5,410 nucleotides of DNA from an uncultured Collinsella sp. Lineage in GTDB: Bacteria; Actinomycetota; Coriobacteriia; Coriobacteriales; Coriobacteriaceae. The stretch lies in NCBI GenBank assembly GCA_958428675.1, contig CAUAGV010000128.1, positions 1 to 5,410 on the forward strand. The letters are read 5' to 3'. The notes under the pieces are model-generated. The model made no database searches. It was not told where the DNA came from and was given only the letters and a program-made list of their open reading frames with translations. The stretch's first letter is position 1. Every line of letters begins with the position of its first letter. Below are positions 1-5,410 of this stretch, one piece after another. The translations under genes were made by a program, and so were the position numbers.

Positions 1-6
1 GGGCGG

Positions 7-12
7 TCCTTT
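7..12 (-). promoter_or_regulatory. Possible ribosome binding site for a gene starting just outside the left edge
   Basis: The minus strand reads AAAGGA, leaving 6 bases to the window edge. That is the normal distance to a start codon, which would lie at or immediately beyond the edge. The start itself is not visible, so this is a positional guess. Confidence 0.35.
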
Positions 13-40
13 CGTTACCGAATGAGAAAAAGACCAATTC

Positions 41-67
41 AGCATAGCACGGGCGCGCAATAGTAAA
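41..67 (-). promoter_or_regulatory. Possible extended -10 promoter reading out of the left edge
   Basis: In the 144 bases after ruvB, the minus strand has TGC-TATGCT (extended -10, hexamer at 41-46) and, 15 bases upstream, TTTACT (62-67), four of six matches to TTGACA. The spacer is two bases shorter than ideal. With the ribosome-binding-site-like sequence at 7-12 it suggests a separately transcribed minus-strand gene beginning just beyond position 1. Confidence 0.35.
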
Positions 68-144
68 ACACCCATAACCGATGAACGGCGATATGTTTAC
101 CCGATGCCCAGCGATAGCCCAACAGCCCGCCAAAACAAAGAGCC

Positions 145-1212
145 CTAAACGGTAGGTTCAATCCCCAAGTGCTCAAAGGTGCGAAGGGTTGCCTGACGGC
201 CCTGCGGCGTACGAATCATCAACCCGCACTGCAGCAGATAGGGCTCATAGACATCCTCGAGCGTTCCCGGGTCCTCGCCCACCGCGCTGGCAAGCGTTGT
301 CAGGCCCACGGCACGTCCGGAGAACGTCTTAGCGAGTGTCTCCAAAATGCGAATATCCATCCAGTCCAGACCAAGCTCATCGATCTCGAAGAACTCGAGC
401 GCCTGACGGCAAATATCAAGCTCAATGGGACCGTTGCCACGCACCTGCGCATAGTCGCGCACACGTTTGAGCAGGCGATTGGCAAGACGTGGCGTGCCGC
501 GCGAACGCGAGCCGATCTCGAGCGCACTGGGGTGGTCGATCGTCACGCCCAGGATAGTCGCCGAGCGCGTCACAATCTGCGCGAGCTCTTCGACCGTGTA
601 GTAATCCAGGCGATATGAAATGCCGAAGCGGTCGCGCAACGGGCCGGTCAACATGCCTGAGCGGGTCGTTGCCGCTACCAGCGTAAACTTGGGAATATCC
701 AGGCGAATCGAGCGAGCCGCCGGACCCTTGCCAATCACGATATCGAGGGCAAAGTCCTCCATCGCGGGGTACAGGACCTCCTCGACCGAACGGTTGAGAC
801 GGTGGATCTCGTCGATAAACAGCACGTCACCCGGCTGCAAGTTAGTAAGGATGGCCGCCAGGTCACCCGTGCGCGCGATGGCAGGGCCACTCGTGGTCTT
901 GATCTGAGCGCCCAGCTCGTTGGCGATAACCGTAGCCAGCGTGGTCTTGCCCAGACCCGGAGGGCCCGAGAAGATCACGTGGTCGAGCGTCTCGCCACGA
1001 CTCTGCGCCGCTTCGATCAACACGCGCAGGCTCTGCTTGATATGCTCCTGGCCGCAGTAATCGTCCAGGCGCTGGGGGCGCAAAGTGCGATCGACATCGA
1101 GGTCCTCGGCCGTCAGCTCCGAGCCCACCATGCGCTCGCCGTGCGCCATGGATGCCGCCGGCGAGTTGCCGGGCGTCGCCCACAGGTCCTGAGAGTCATC
1201 GGCTTCCCACAT
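145..1212 (-). CDS. ruvB: Holliday junction branch migration ATPase RuvB
   Basis: RuvB is the hexameric AAA+ motor that, loaded by RuvA, pulls DNA through a Holliday junction during recombinational repair in the cytoplasm. Numbering from the GTG one codon upstream, the Walker A motif GPPGLGKT is at residues 84-91, Walker B (FIDEIH) at 133-138, sensor 1 (AATTRSG) at about 181-187, the LRDRFG arginine-finger region at 193-198, and sensor 2 GTPR at 240-243. A winged-helix DNA-binding domain follows from about 283 to the end. The length of 355 residues is near the usual 335-350, with a slightly long, poorly conserved N-terminus of about 40 residues. Two starts are possible: GTG at 1215 or ATG at 1212. 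I chose the ATG because it gives the same one-base TGATG overlap with ruvA that ruvA has with ruvC. It ends in TAG and is the last gene of the ruvCAB operon. All motifs are intact; the identification is secure. Confidence 0.98.
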   Translation of the reverse strand: MWEADDSQDLWATPGNSPAASMAHGERMVGSELTAEDLDVDRTLRPQRLDDYCGQEHIKQSLRVLIEAAQSRGETLDHVIFSGPPGLGKTTLATVIANELGAQIKTTSGPAIARTGDLAAILTNLQPGDVLFIDEIHRLNRSVEEVLYPAMEDFALDIVIGKGPAARSIRLDIPKFTLVAATTRSGMLTGPLRDRFGISYRLDYYTVEELAQIVTRSATILGVTIDHPSALEIGSRSRGTPRLANRLLKRVRDYAQVRGNGPIELDICRQALEFFEIDELGLDWMDIRILETLAKTFSGRAVGLTTLASAVGEDPGTLEDVYEPYLLQCGLMIRTPQGRQATLRTFEHLGIEPTV

Positions 1213-1832
1213 CACGCATCCATTCCGAGTCGCTTAAGCGCCGCGCCGAGCAAATCCTCGACACGCATATCCTGCCCATCATACCCGCTCAGAGCGACAT
1301 CGGTCTCCTGCGGGCTAAAGCCCATCGAAAGGAGTGCCGCACGGGCATCATCGATCGCCGAGGGAGCGGCAGCGGGCACGGGCATCGCAACCTGTCCGGG
1401 AATCACGTCGACCGGCACAAAGCCCTTATCCTTGGCAAAGGTGCTCTTGAGCTCCAGGATCAGACGCTGCGCGGTCTTTTTGCCCACACCGGGCACCTTG
1501 GCCATGCCCTTGTCGTCCTCGGCCATCACCAGGGAATACAGCTGTCCCACGGTATAGGTGGAAAGTACGGCGAGCGCCAAGCGCGGGCCAACGCCCGAGA
1601 CGGACACGAGCCGGTCAAACATCGTGCGCTCATCCTTTGAGGAAAAACCGAAAAGTGTCATGGCGTCCTCGCGCACCTGCATACGCGTGTAGAGGCGGAC
1701 CTCGCCGCCGGGCGTCGGCAACGTGGCCGCAGTGCTACCCGAGATGCCGAGTTCAAAGCCAACGCCCGACACGTCGACGACAGCAGAGCTCATCGTGGCC
1801 TCGACAAGCGTTCCGTGGAGCTGGGAGATCAT
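1212..1832 (-). CDS. ruvA: Holliday junction DNA-binding protein RuvA
   Basis: RuvA forms tetramers that hold the four-way DNA junction in an open square and recruit RuvB. The 206-residue product matches the usual length of about 200. Residues 1-62 form the OB-fold domain I, including the acidic pin residues E55 and D56 in [10 protein letters not shown], which sit at the same positions as in E. coli RuvA. Domain II carries two helix-hairpin-helix motifs, [14 protein letters not shown] at about 77-90 and [16 protein letters not shown] at 113-128. A flexible Pro/Ala-rich linker (about 132-158) leads to the RuvB-binding domain III at 159-206, with the typical [14 protein letters not shown] stretch. 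Its ATG shares one base with the ruvC stop (TGATG). A GAGAGGA ribosome binding site lies about 11 bases upstream inside ruvC, so translation is probably coupled. Nothing is missing or odd. Confidence 0.97.
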   Translation of the reverse strand: MISQLHGTLVEATMSSAVVDVSGVGFELGISGSTAATLPTPGGEVRLYTRMQVREDAMTLFGFSSKDERTMFDRLVSVSGVGPRLALAVLSTYTVGQLYSLVMAEDDKGMAKVPGVGKKTAQRLILELKSTFAKDKGFVPVDVIPGQVAMPVPAAAPSAIDDARAALLSMGFSPQETDVALSGYDGQDMRVEDLLGAALKRLGMDA

Positions 1833-2353
1833 CAGTATCCGGTTCCTCTCTGTTGATAGAACTCGCCGCCGGTAAGCGCCCGGGTGCGGCTGAGGTTTAC
1901 GTGGCAGATGGCGCAGGCCAGGGCATCGGCGGCATGGTCGGGATGCGGGTCGTGGTCGAGCTGCGTGAGCGTGCGCACCATGTAGGCGACCTGCCGCTTA
2001 TCTGCGGCGCCGGTACCCACCACAGCCTGTTTAATCTGCATGGGCGTGTACTCGCCAATCTCGAGCGCGCACTCCGAAAGTGCCACAAGCGCAGCGCCGC
2101 GGGCATGCGCCGTAGGGATGGCCGAGCGAACGTTGGCGCCAAAGTAAATGCTCTCGATGGCAGCGGTATCGGGTCGATAGCGTTCGACAACGCCCTTGAG
2201 GTCGCGGGCAATATGCGACAGGCGCACCGCGAGCGGGCTGCCCGCGCTGGTCTCGATACAACCGTAGGCGCGACAGCGAACCTCGCCACGTCGCTCCTCG
2301 ATAATCCCCCAACCCGTATGAGCCAAACCGGGGTCAATGCCCAAGATAACCAA
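1832..2353 (-). CDS. ruvC: Holliday junction resolvase RuvC
   Basis: RuvC is the dimeric, metal-dependent endonuclease that cuts opposite strands of the Holliday junction bound by RuvAB. The 173-residue length is typical. The RNase H-like core begins GIDPGLAHTGWG with catalytic D7. The second acidic residue is E67 in AAIESIYFGAN. The C-terminal active-site segment PDHAADALACAICH (about 138-151) supplies H140 and D143; His at this site is an accepted variant, as in Thermus RuvC, where E. coli has Asp. The start is TTG at 2353. It is supported by a near-perfect GGGGAGGT ribosome binding site (2358-2365) and by the N-terminus MVILGIDPGL, which begins exactly where RuvC proteins normally begin. 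It is the first gene of ruvCAB, and a LexA box and -10 element lie just upstream. Its TGA shares one base with the ruvA ATG. Confidence 0.97.
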   Translation of the reverse strand: MVILGIDPGLAHTGWGIIEERRGEVRCRAYGCIETSAGSPLAVRLSHIARDLKGVVERYRPDTAAIESIYFGANVRSAIPTAHARGAALVALSECALEIGEYTPMQIKQAVVGTGAADKRQVAYMVRTLTQLDHDPHPDHAADALACAICHVNLSRTRALTGGEFYQQRGTGY

Positions 2354-2357
2354 GCCG

Positions 2358-2365
2358 ACCTCCCC
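2358..2365 (-). promoter_or_regulatory. Strong ribosome binding site fixing the TTG start of ruvC
   Basis: On the minus strand this reads GGGGAGGT, containing GGAGGT complementary to the 3' end of 16S rRNA. It sits about 5 bases before TTG at 2353. The strength and ideal spacing make TTG the start even though it is the least efficient of the common initiation codons. Confidence 0.85.
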
Positions 2366-2408
2366 TCGTCACCAGCACAGCACAAGGCAAGGCCCCGCGC
2401 ATCATTCA

Positions 2409-2422
2409 CGAACGTCTGTTCT
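2409..2422 (-). promoter_or_regulatory. LexA (SOS) box upstream of ruvCAB
   Basis: The minus strand reads AGAACAGACGTTCG, with GAAC-N4-GTTC as a perfect inverted repeat (2410-2421). The known Gram-positive/actinobacterial LexA consensus is CGAACRNRYGTTYC. On this strand the 12 inner positions all match and only the two outermost bases differ. The site is 56 bases upstream of the ruvC TTG, directly downstream of a candidate -10 hexamer, so bound LexA would cover the transcription start. From family knowledge, ruv operons are commonly in the SOS regulon, so placement and motif agree. Binding itself is inferred. Confidence 0.85.
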
Positions 2423-2428
2423 AGAATA
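2423..2428 (-). promoter_or_regulatory. Candidate -10 element of the ruvCAB promoter
   Basis: The minus strand reads TATTCT, four of six matches to TATAAT, immediately before the LexA box. No good -35 hexamer lies 16-18 bases upstream: TAAGCA at the right distance matches only three of six. The promoter therefore rests mainly on this hexamer and on its position relative to the operator. Confidence 0.45.
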
Positions 2429-2490
2429 ACACAACGGGACCAAGATGCTTAGTTGAAGTGTCGGGGTTGGAAGCGAATCCTATCCTATAG

Positions 2491-4476
2491 TTAGTTCTGC
2501 GAGAAAAAAGGAAACTGACGGGGATCCACCGGCGGATGCGGCATCGGGCCACCCTGGGGTCCACCCTGCGGGCCACCCTGGCCGCCCATCATCTTATCGA
2601 TGGCGTCCTGGACCTCGCCCTCAAACTTCTTCATACCCTCGTGCAGGCGGCGCTGGCCGTCCTCGGAGCGCAGCTCCTCCATCTGCTCGGGCGAAATACC
2701 CAGCAGCTCACCCAAAATGCCCATCATCTCACCGCGCATACGGTCACTCGTATCCTCGTCGGCAAAACGGCGCACCTCGGCGCGCGCCAGCGAATCAACC
2801 GTCATGCGCTCCTTGCCGTTGAGCCCCAGATCGGACCACGCAAGCATGTACGGCCAGGCGCGCTCGGCAAACGAACGGGCAGAGACGATCGGCACCGTCG
2901 GCAGCATGCGGCGGGCGGCCTCGCCCTGACGCACGAGCATCAGCAGCAGCGAGCAGGCCTCGGGCTTGCCGGCGGCCATCGGGATGTCGTCGAAAGATCG
3001 ATTGCGGTCCACGTGCGACTCGAGCGCACCATCGACCTCACCCGGCTCGAGCCCGCCGAGCAGCTGTGCCGCGCGGTCGAGCATATCGACCGGACCGTCG
3101 AGCGTCGAGAGCGCCTGTGCCAGCACGCGCTCCATACAATCTTCCACCGCGTTGAGCGTCACGAGCTCTTGGGGCACCACGGCAGACGTGCGGTTGCGCA
3201 CACGCGCCACAAACTCAAGCGTTGACAGGTACACATCGCCAAAGGGCGCGTAATCGCCCTGGTAGCCGCCGCAAAGCGCTGGCGCCGCCAGCGCGTACTC
3301 GGTTTTGGACAGCGGGCTCAGCGCCATCGCACCCAGCTCGCGCGCCGTATCCTCGAGCATGAGACCCAGCGTACGCGAGCGCAGACGCTCGGCATCGCCC
3401 GCCGACACGTCGCGATCGAGCACACGCGCCGCATCCGGCGCATCGCGCTCGACGGTGCGAATGTGCAGACGCTCGGCGATGGCGCGGACGGCGGCACAGC
3501 GGGCAGCCTCGGCCTCTTCCTGCGCCGGCGTAAAGATACGGTTGCGCCCCAGCACCAGGCCAATCACATTACGCGGGCCCAGAGCGTCGACGGCCAGCGC
3601 CGCCAGCAGGGACGACGGCAAGTCGCCCTCGAGTGCCACCACAGCACGCGACGCACCGTGGGCTCGGGCGTTGTCGCGCACGGCGAGCACCAGCGCCTGC
3701 CACAGCCACTCCTCGGAACGGAACTCGGGCAGTTCGTGATTTTCCAGGGCATCGAGCATCACGCCGCGCTGAATCTCCTGAACCAGCAGGCTCTCCTCAA
3801 AACACGGCGCCTGGGCCACTACGCGACCACAGTCGTCGAGCACAAACGAACCGCCGGTATACACCGACTCGTCATAGGCACCGACCGGCGCCATGCAGGC
3901 AAACCACACGCTGCGCTTGGATGCGATCTTGCGGTAGGCGCCGCTGCGTACGGCGGCAATGGCAGCAGTCTCGCGGTCGGTCATGTCAAACGCGTTGAAT
4001 TGGAAATACGCAATGAGGTCAACACCGGTCGGCAACATCTCGAGTTCGCGGTCCAAGTCAAAAATCACGGCAATGCGCACGCCGTCCACGTCGAAGACCG
4101 GCGGCGCCCAACGCGCGTCGTTGTTCTCGCCACGCTGCAGGGCAATGCTCGAACGCGCCGGCACCACATGGCCGTCCTTGAGCATCATGTAGTCGAGCAG
4201 GGGCTGGCCCTCAAACGAAACCGCTGCGGGCACGATGCAGATCATGTCGAGCTCCTGGATACGCTCGGCGACGCCGGTCAAGCCGGCAAGCATGTCGTGC
4301 TCAAAGTCGGCAGCGCCCACCAAGCCGCCGGGCAGGGCTCCCATAAAGAGCGGAGCCGGCACGCACAGCACACGCCCACCGCGCTCGTGGGCCAGGCGCG
4401 CCTGGTCCTCGATGCGGCCGCAGATACCCTCAATATCACCCAGGCGCATATCGATCTGTGCAAGTGCGAGCTTCAT
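2491..4476 (-). CDS. NAD+ synthetase-like two-domain protein, probably catalytically inactive
   Basis: The 661-residue product follows the layout of glutamine-dependent NAD+ synthetase (NadE): an N-terminal nitrilase-fold glutaminase domain (about 1-250) and an ATP-pyrophosphatase synthetase domain (about 255-545). Alignment by eye is convincing at AQIDMRLGDIEG (6-17), DGHVVPARSS (101-110), GDYAPFGDVYLSTLEFVARV (407-426) and VRQGEAARRMLPTVPIVSAR (515-534). The key residues are changed: the glutaminase Glu, Lys and Cys positions read A41, S110 and about F139. The SGGxDS ATP loop reads EGDLPSS (283-289), and the EYKRRQ motif reads EAARRM (519-524). The frame is uninterrupted, so the protein is probably kept for another role such as regulation, ligand binding or scaffolding. 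About 115 extra residues follow the NadE part: a helical, acidic region, then a Gly/Pro-rich tail with GGPQ repeats. The ATG at 4476 is preceded by GGAAAGG. It should not be called an active NAD+ synthetase on this evidence. Confidence 0.82.
   Translation of the reverse strand: MKLALAQIDMRLGDIEGICGRIEDQARLAHERGGRVLCVPAPLFMGALPGGLVGAADFEHDMLAGLTGVAERIQELDMICIVPAAVSFEGQPLLDYMMLKDGHVVPARSSIALQRGENNDARWAPPVFDVDGVRIAVIFDLDRELEMLPTGVDLIAYFQFNAFDMTDRETAAIAAVRSGAYRKIASKRSVWFACMAPVGAYDESVYTGGSFVLDDCGRVVAQAPCFEESLLVQEIQRGVMLDALENHELPEFRSEEWLWQALVLAVRDNARAHGASRAVVALEGDLPSSLLAALAVDALGPRNVIGLVLGRNRIFTPAQEEAEAARCAAVRAIAERLHIRTVERDAPDAARVLDRDVSAGDAERLRSRTLGLMLEDTARELGAMALSPLSKTEYALAAPALCGGYQGDYAPFGDVYLSTLEFVARVRNRTSAVVPQELVTLNAVEDCMERVLAQALSTLDGPVDMLDRAAQLLGGLEPGEVDGALESHVDRNRSFDDIPMAAGKPEACSLLLMLVRQGEAARRMLPTVPIVSARSFAERAWPYMLAWSDLGLNGKERMTVDSLARAEVRRFADEDTSDRMRGEMMGILGELLGISPEQMEELRSEDGQRRLHEGMKKFEGEVQDAIDKMMGGQGGPQGGPQGGPMPHPPVDPRQFPFFSQN
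2549..2584. repeat. Three tandem 12-base repeats encoding the GGPQ tail
   Basis: On the plus strand CCACCCTG recurs at 2549, 2561 and 2573, an exact 12-base period. Read on the minus strand it encodes the Gly-Gly-Pro-Gln-type units at about residues 631-644 of the NAD+ synthetase-like protein. The four-codon period keeps the frame, so copy number could vary between strains without breaking the gene. Confidence 0.8.
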
Positions 4477-4515
4477 GGCTCAGCCCTTTCCGTCGTAAAC
4501 CATCGTTGTCGTAGT

Positions 4516-4547
4516 AAAAGCGCCGGCCGCATAATGCAGTCGGCGCT
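4516..4547 (-). terminator. Probable intrinsic terminator after the superoxide reductase gene
   Basis: On the minus strand AGCGCCG (4547-4541) pairs perfectly with CGGCGCT (4525-4519) across a 15-base loop that may itself fold. The stem is followed by a short T run (TTTT including the last stem base). It lies 47 bases after the TAG of the superoxide reductase gene and 43 bases before the ATG of the NAD+ synthetase-like gene, so it would separate the two units. A smaller CCCC-GCTC-GGGG hairpin (4574-4585) sits between it and the stop codon. The T run is short, so termination may be partial. Confidence 0.6.
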
Positions 4548-4593
4548 CGCATGTGCATATGCTAGCTATGATACCCCGAGCGGGGGCGCGCTC

Positions 4594-4956
4594 CTAGAAT
4601 GTCGTGGACCACAGCCCGTGCAGGTTGCAGTAGGCATAGACGGTACCGGTCTTGGAACCGCCGGCAAAAAACGTCGCGGGCTTCATGCCGGGCTCAAGGT
4701 AATGGACCTCTAAGCGGCCCTCGGCCTCAAGGGCGATCCACTCAATATAGTGCTCGGGCAGGCTGGGGTGCTCGACCGAGCCCACGCGTGCGCGGATCAC
4801 GTGACCGTCACGCTCGCTCTCGACAACAGGCACGTGCTTCTCGTGCGCCGCGTCCTCAGTGTTTGCGGTCAGTTCCGTGCAACCGGCAGGGGTTGCAACG
4901 TCGTTGCCCAGGGCGGCAATGAGCTTGCCATTGGGGTCCTTAAAGAATTTCGCCAT
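4594..4956 (-). CDS. Superoxide reductase, desulfoferrodoxin family lacking the N-terminal iron centre
   Basis: Superoxide reductase reduces superoxide to hydrogen peroxide without making oxygen, using a mononuclear Fe(His)4Cys centre; it is typical of anaerobes and acts in the cytoplasm. The 120-residue product has all expected centre II ligands: H41 in EKHVPV, H63 and H69 in VEHPSLPEHYIEWI, C110 and H113 in YCNLHGLW. The E39-K40 pair next to the iron, important for catalysis in the family, is also present. The N-terminal 38 residues align with the desulforedoxin domain of desulfoferrodoxin, but its four Cys ligands are absent apart from C26. It should therefore bind one iron, like class III superoxide reductases. 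The start is ATG at 4956, behind a perfect AAAGGAG site (4963-4969); an upstream in-frame extension to 5097 is not family-like. A probable terminator follows. The electron donor, usually rubredoxin, is not in the window. Confidence 0.93.
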   Translation of the reverse strand: MAKFFKDPNGKLIAALGNDVATPAGCTELTANTEDAAHEKHVPVVESERDGHVIRARVGSVEHPSLPEHYIEWIALEAEGRLEVHYLEPGMKPATFFAGGSKTGTVYAYCNLHGLWSTTF

Positions 4957-4962
4957 GATGTT

Positions 4963-4969
4963 CTCCTTT
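4963..4969 (-). promoter_or_regulatory. Ribosome binding site deciding the superoxide reductase start
   Basis: The minus strand reads AAAGGAG, ending 6 bases before ATG at 4956. It selects this ATG over the longer open frame that extends upstream to 5097, whose extra 47 residues have no resemblance to the family. Confidence 0.85.
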
Positions 4970-5061
4970 GCTGATGTGCCAATGTTCTTGATGGTTCTTA
5001 TGCCCAAAGGCAGACAAACCATCCACGGCATTGCAAATGAACACATAACGGGCGGGGACGA

Positions 5062-5096
5062 TGGGGCAGCGTGTGCCATCCGCCCTGGCAGCCCCA
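5062..5096 (-). terminator. Composite GC-rich hairpin between the helicase and superoxide reductase genes
   Basis: TGGGGC (5062-5067) pairs with GCCCCA (5091-5096), and inside it TGCCA (5074-5078) pairs with TGGCA (5086-5090) around a 7-base loop. A 6-base bulge lies on one side only. It begins 10 bases after the helicase TAA, a usual place for a 3'-end structure. No T run follows on the minus strand, so it may be a weak or factor-assisted terminator, or an mRNA-protecting hairpin. Confidence 0.4.
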
Positions 5097-5106
5097 CCCG
5101 AGCGGG

Positions 5107-5410
5107 TTAGCGCCCGTCGCCGCCCAGCAGTGCCAGAACATCTTCGCGGGTAAACAGCGCCGACGAGATGCCGTCGCCGCCGAGCACGCTGTTGACTAGG
5201 TCGCGCTTGGACTCCTGCATCTGCATAATGCGTTCCTCGATCGTGTCCTTGGCGATGAGCTTGTACACGGTCACGGTATGTTGCTGGCCAATACGATGCG
5301 CGCGGTCGGTCGCTTGGTCCTGCGCCGCCACGTTCCACCACGGGTCGTAGTGGATAACCACGTCGGCCGCCGTCAGGTTAAGGCCCACGCCGCCCGCCTT
5401 GAGCGAAATC
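5107..5410 (-). CDS. SNF2-family DEAD/DEAH-box helicase, C-terminal fragment (5' end outside the window)
   Basis: Only the last 100 complete codons are visible; the gene continues past the right edge. They cover the end of the second RecA-like domain of a SWI2/SNF2 ATPase. Motif V reads [15 protein letters not shown] (visible residues 2-16), then HYDPWWN (20-26) and motif [13 protein letters not shown] (32-42), which carries the arginine finger. The stretch [14 protein letters not shown] is also standard for the family. A short tail ending in [15 protein letters not shown] reaches TAA at 5107. Such proteins use ATP to translocate on double-stranded DNA and remodel protein-DNA complexes. In bacteria they include RapA-like and phage- or defence-associated types, and the substrate cannot be told from this end. 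The apparent start near 5388 is an internal Val codon (GTG), not the real start. Confidence 0.93.
   Translation of the reverse strand, partial: ISLKAGGVGLNLTAADVVIHYDPWWNVAAQDQATDRAHRIGQQHTVTVYKLIAKDTIEERIMQMQESKRDLVNSVLGGDGISSALFTREDVLALLGGDGR

Noticed and set aside
802..1557. Plus-strand open frame of 251 codons opposite ruvB/ruvA
   Set aside because: It is antisense to conserved motifs of RuvB and RuvA and has no recognisable domain of its own.
1637..2452. Plus-strand open frame of 271 codons opposite ruvA/ruvC
   Set aside because: It covers two well-identified genes and the SOS promoter on the other strand; its Arg/Ala-rich composition is typical of a GC-driven shadow frame.
2475..2490. 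ATAGGATAGGAT direct repeat just after the NAD+ synthetase-like stop, as a second ruv promoter
   Set aside because: TAGGAT resembles a -10 element, but no -35 lies at the right distance and the LexA-linked hexamer at 2423-2428 is better placed.
3463..4713. Long plus-strand open frame of 416 codons opposite the NAD+ synthetase-like gene
   Set aside because: It lies antisense to a clear coding frame, is rich in His, Arg, Gln and Ala as expected from reverse reading of high-GC codons, and shows no family motif. It also runs through the intergenic gap and into the superoxide reductase gene.
4957..5097. Longer N-terminus for the superoxide reductase, as a possible leader or signal peptide
   Set aside because: The added 47 residues lack an ordered signal peptide and run across the ribosome binding site; the ATG at 4956 has ideal spacing and matches the family start.
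4940..5341. Minus-strand open frame of 133 codons overlapping the helicase end and the following gap
   Set aside because: It is out of frame with the SNF2 motifs and reads through the hairpin region; the helicase frame explains the conserved part.
1..5410. CRISPR array, tRNA, insertion sequence, toxin-antitoxin or phage defence system
   Set aside because: No spaced repeats, cloverleaf, terminal inverted repeats or transposase motifs were seen. The SNF2 fragment alone, next to housekeeping genes, is not enough to call a defence island.

Overview
The window looks like a piece of chromosome from a high-GC, Gram-positive obligate anaerobe. The best guess is Coriobacteriia, close to Collinsella. 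This rests on the high GC of coding DNA, strong AGGAGG-type ribosome binding sites, a Gram-positive/actinobacterial-type LexA (SOS) box, and a superoxide reductase in place of oxygen-evolving defences. The genus is inferred from overall character, not from a search.

All recognisable genes lie on the minus strand, so the window reads from right to left. At the right edge (5107-5410) is the C-terminal end of a SNF2-family helicase/ATPase, cut by the window edge. A 150-base gap holding a composite hairpin follows. Next is a small superoxide reductase (4594-4956) of the desulfoferrodoxin family that has lost its N-terminal rubredoxin-like iron site. A gap with a probable intrinsic terminator separates it from a 661-residue protein (2491-4476). 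That protein has the two-domain layout of glutamine-dependent NAD+ synthetase, but the residues needed for catalysis appear to be missing in both domains, and it carries an extra C-terminal region ending in Gly-Gly-Pro-Gln repeats.

The left half is the Holliday-junction operon ruvC-ruvA-ruvB (2353 down to 145). Both junctions are one-base TGATG overlaps, ruvC starts with TTG behind a very strong ribosome binding site, and a LexA box lies 56 bases upstream of ruvC next to a plausible -10 element. RuvA binds the four-way junction, RuvB drives branch migration, and RuvC cuts it; the LexA box implies induction by DNA damage. The last 144 bases hold no gene. They show a possible promoter and a ribosome-binding-site-like sequence pointing out of the left edge, suggesting another minus-strand gene begins just outside.

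No gap exceeds 150 bases. No tRNA, rRNA, CRISPR array, insertion sequence or phage gene was seen. The best candidate for something undescribed is the apparent NAD+ synthetase pseudoenzyme next to the SOS-type ruv operon.
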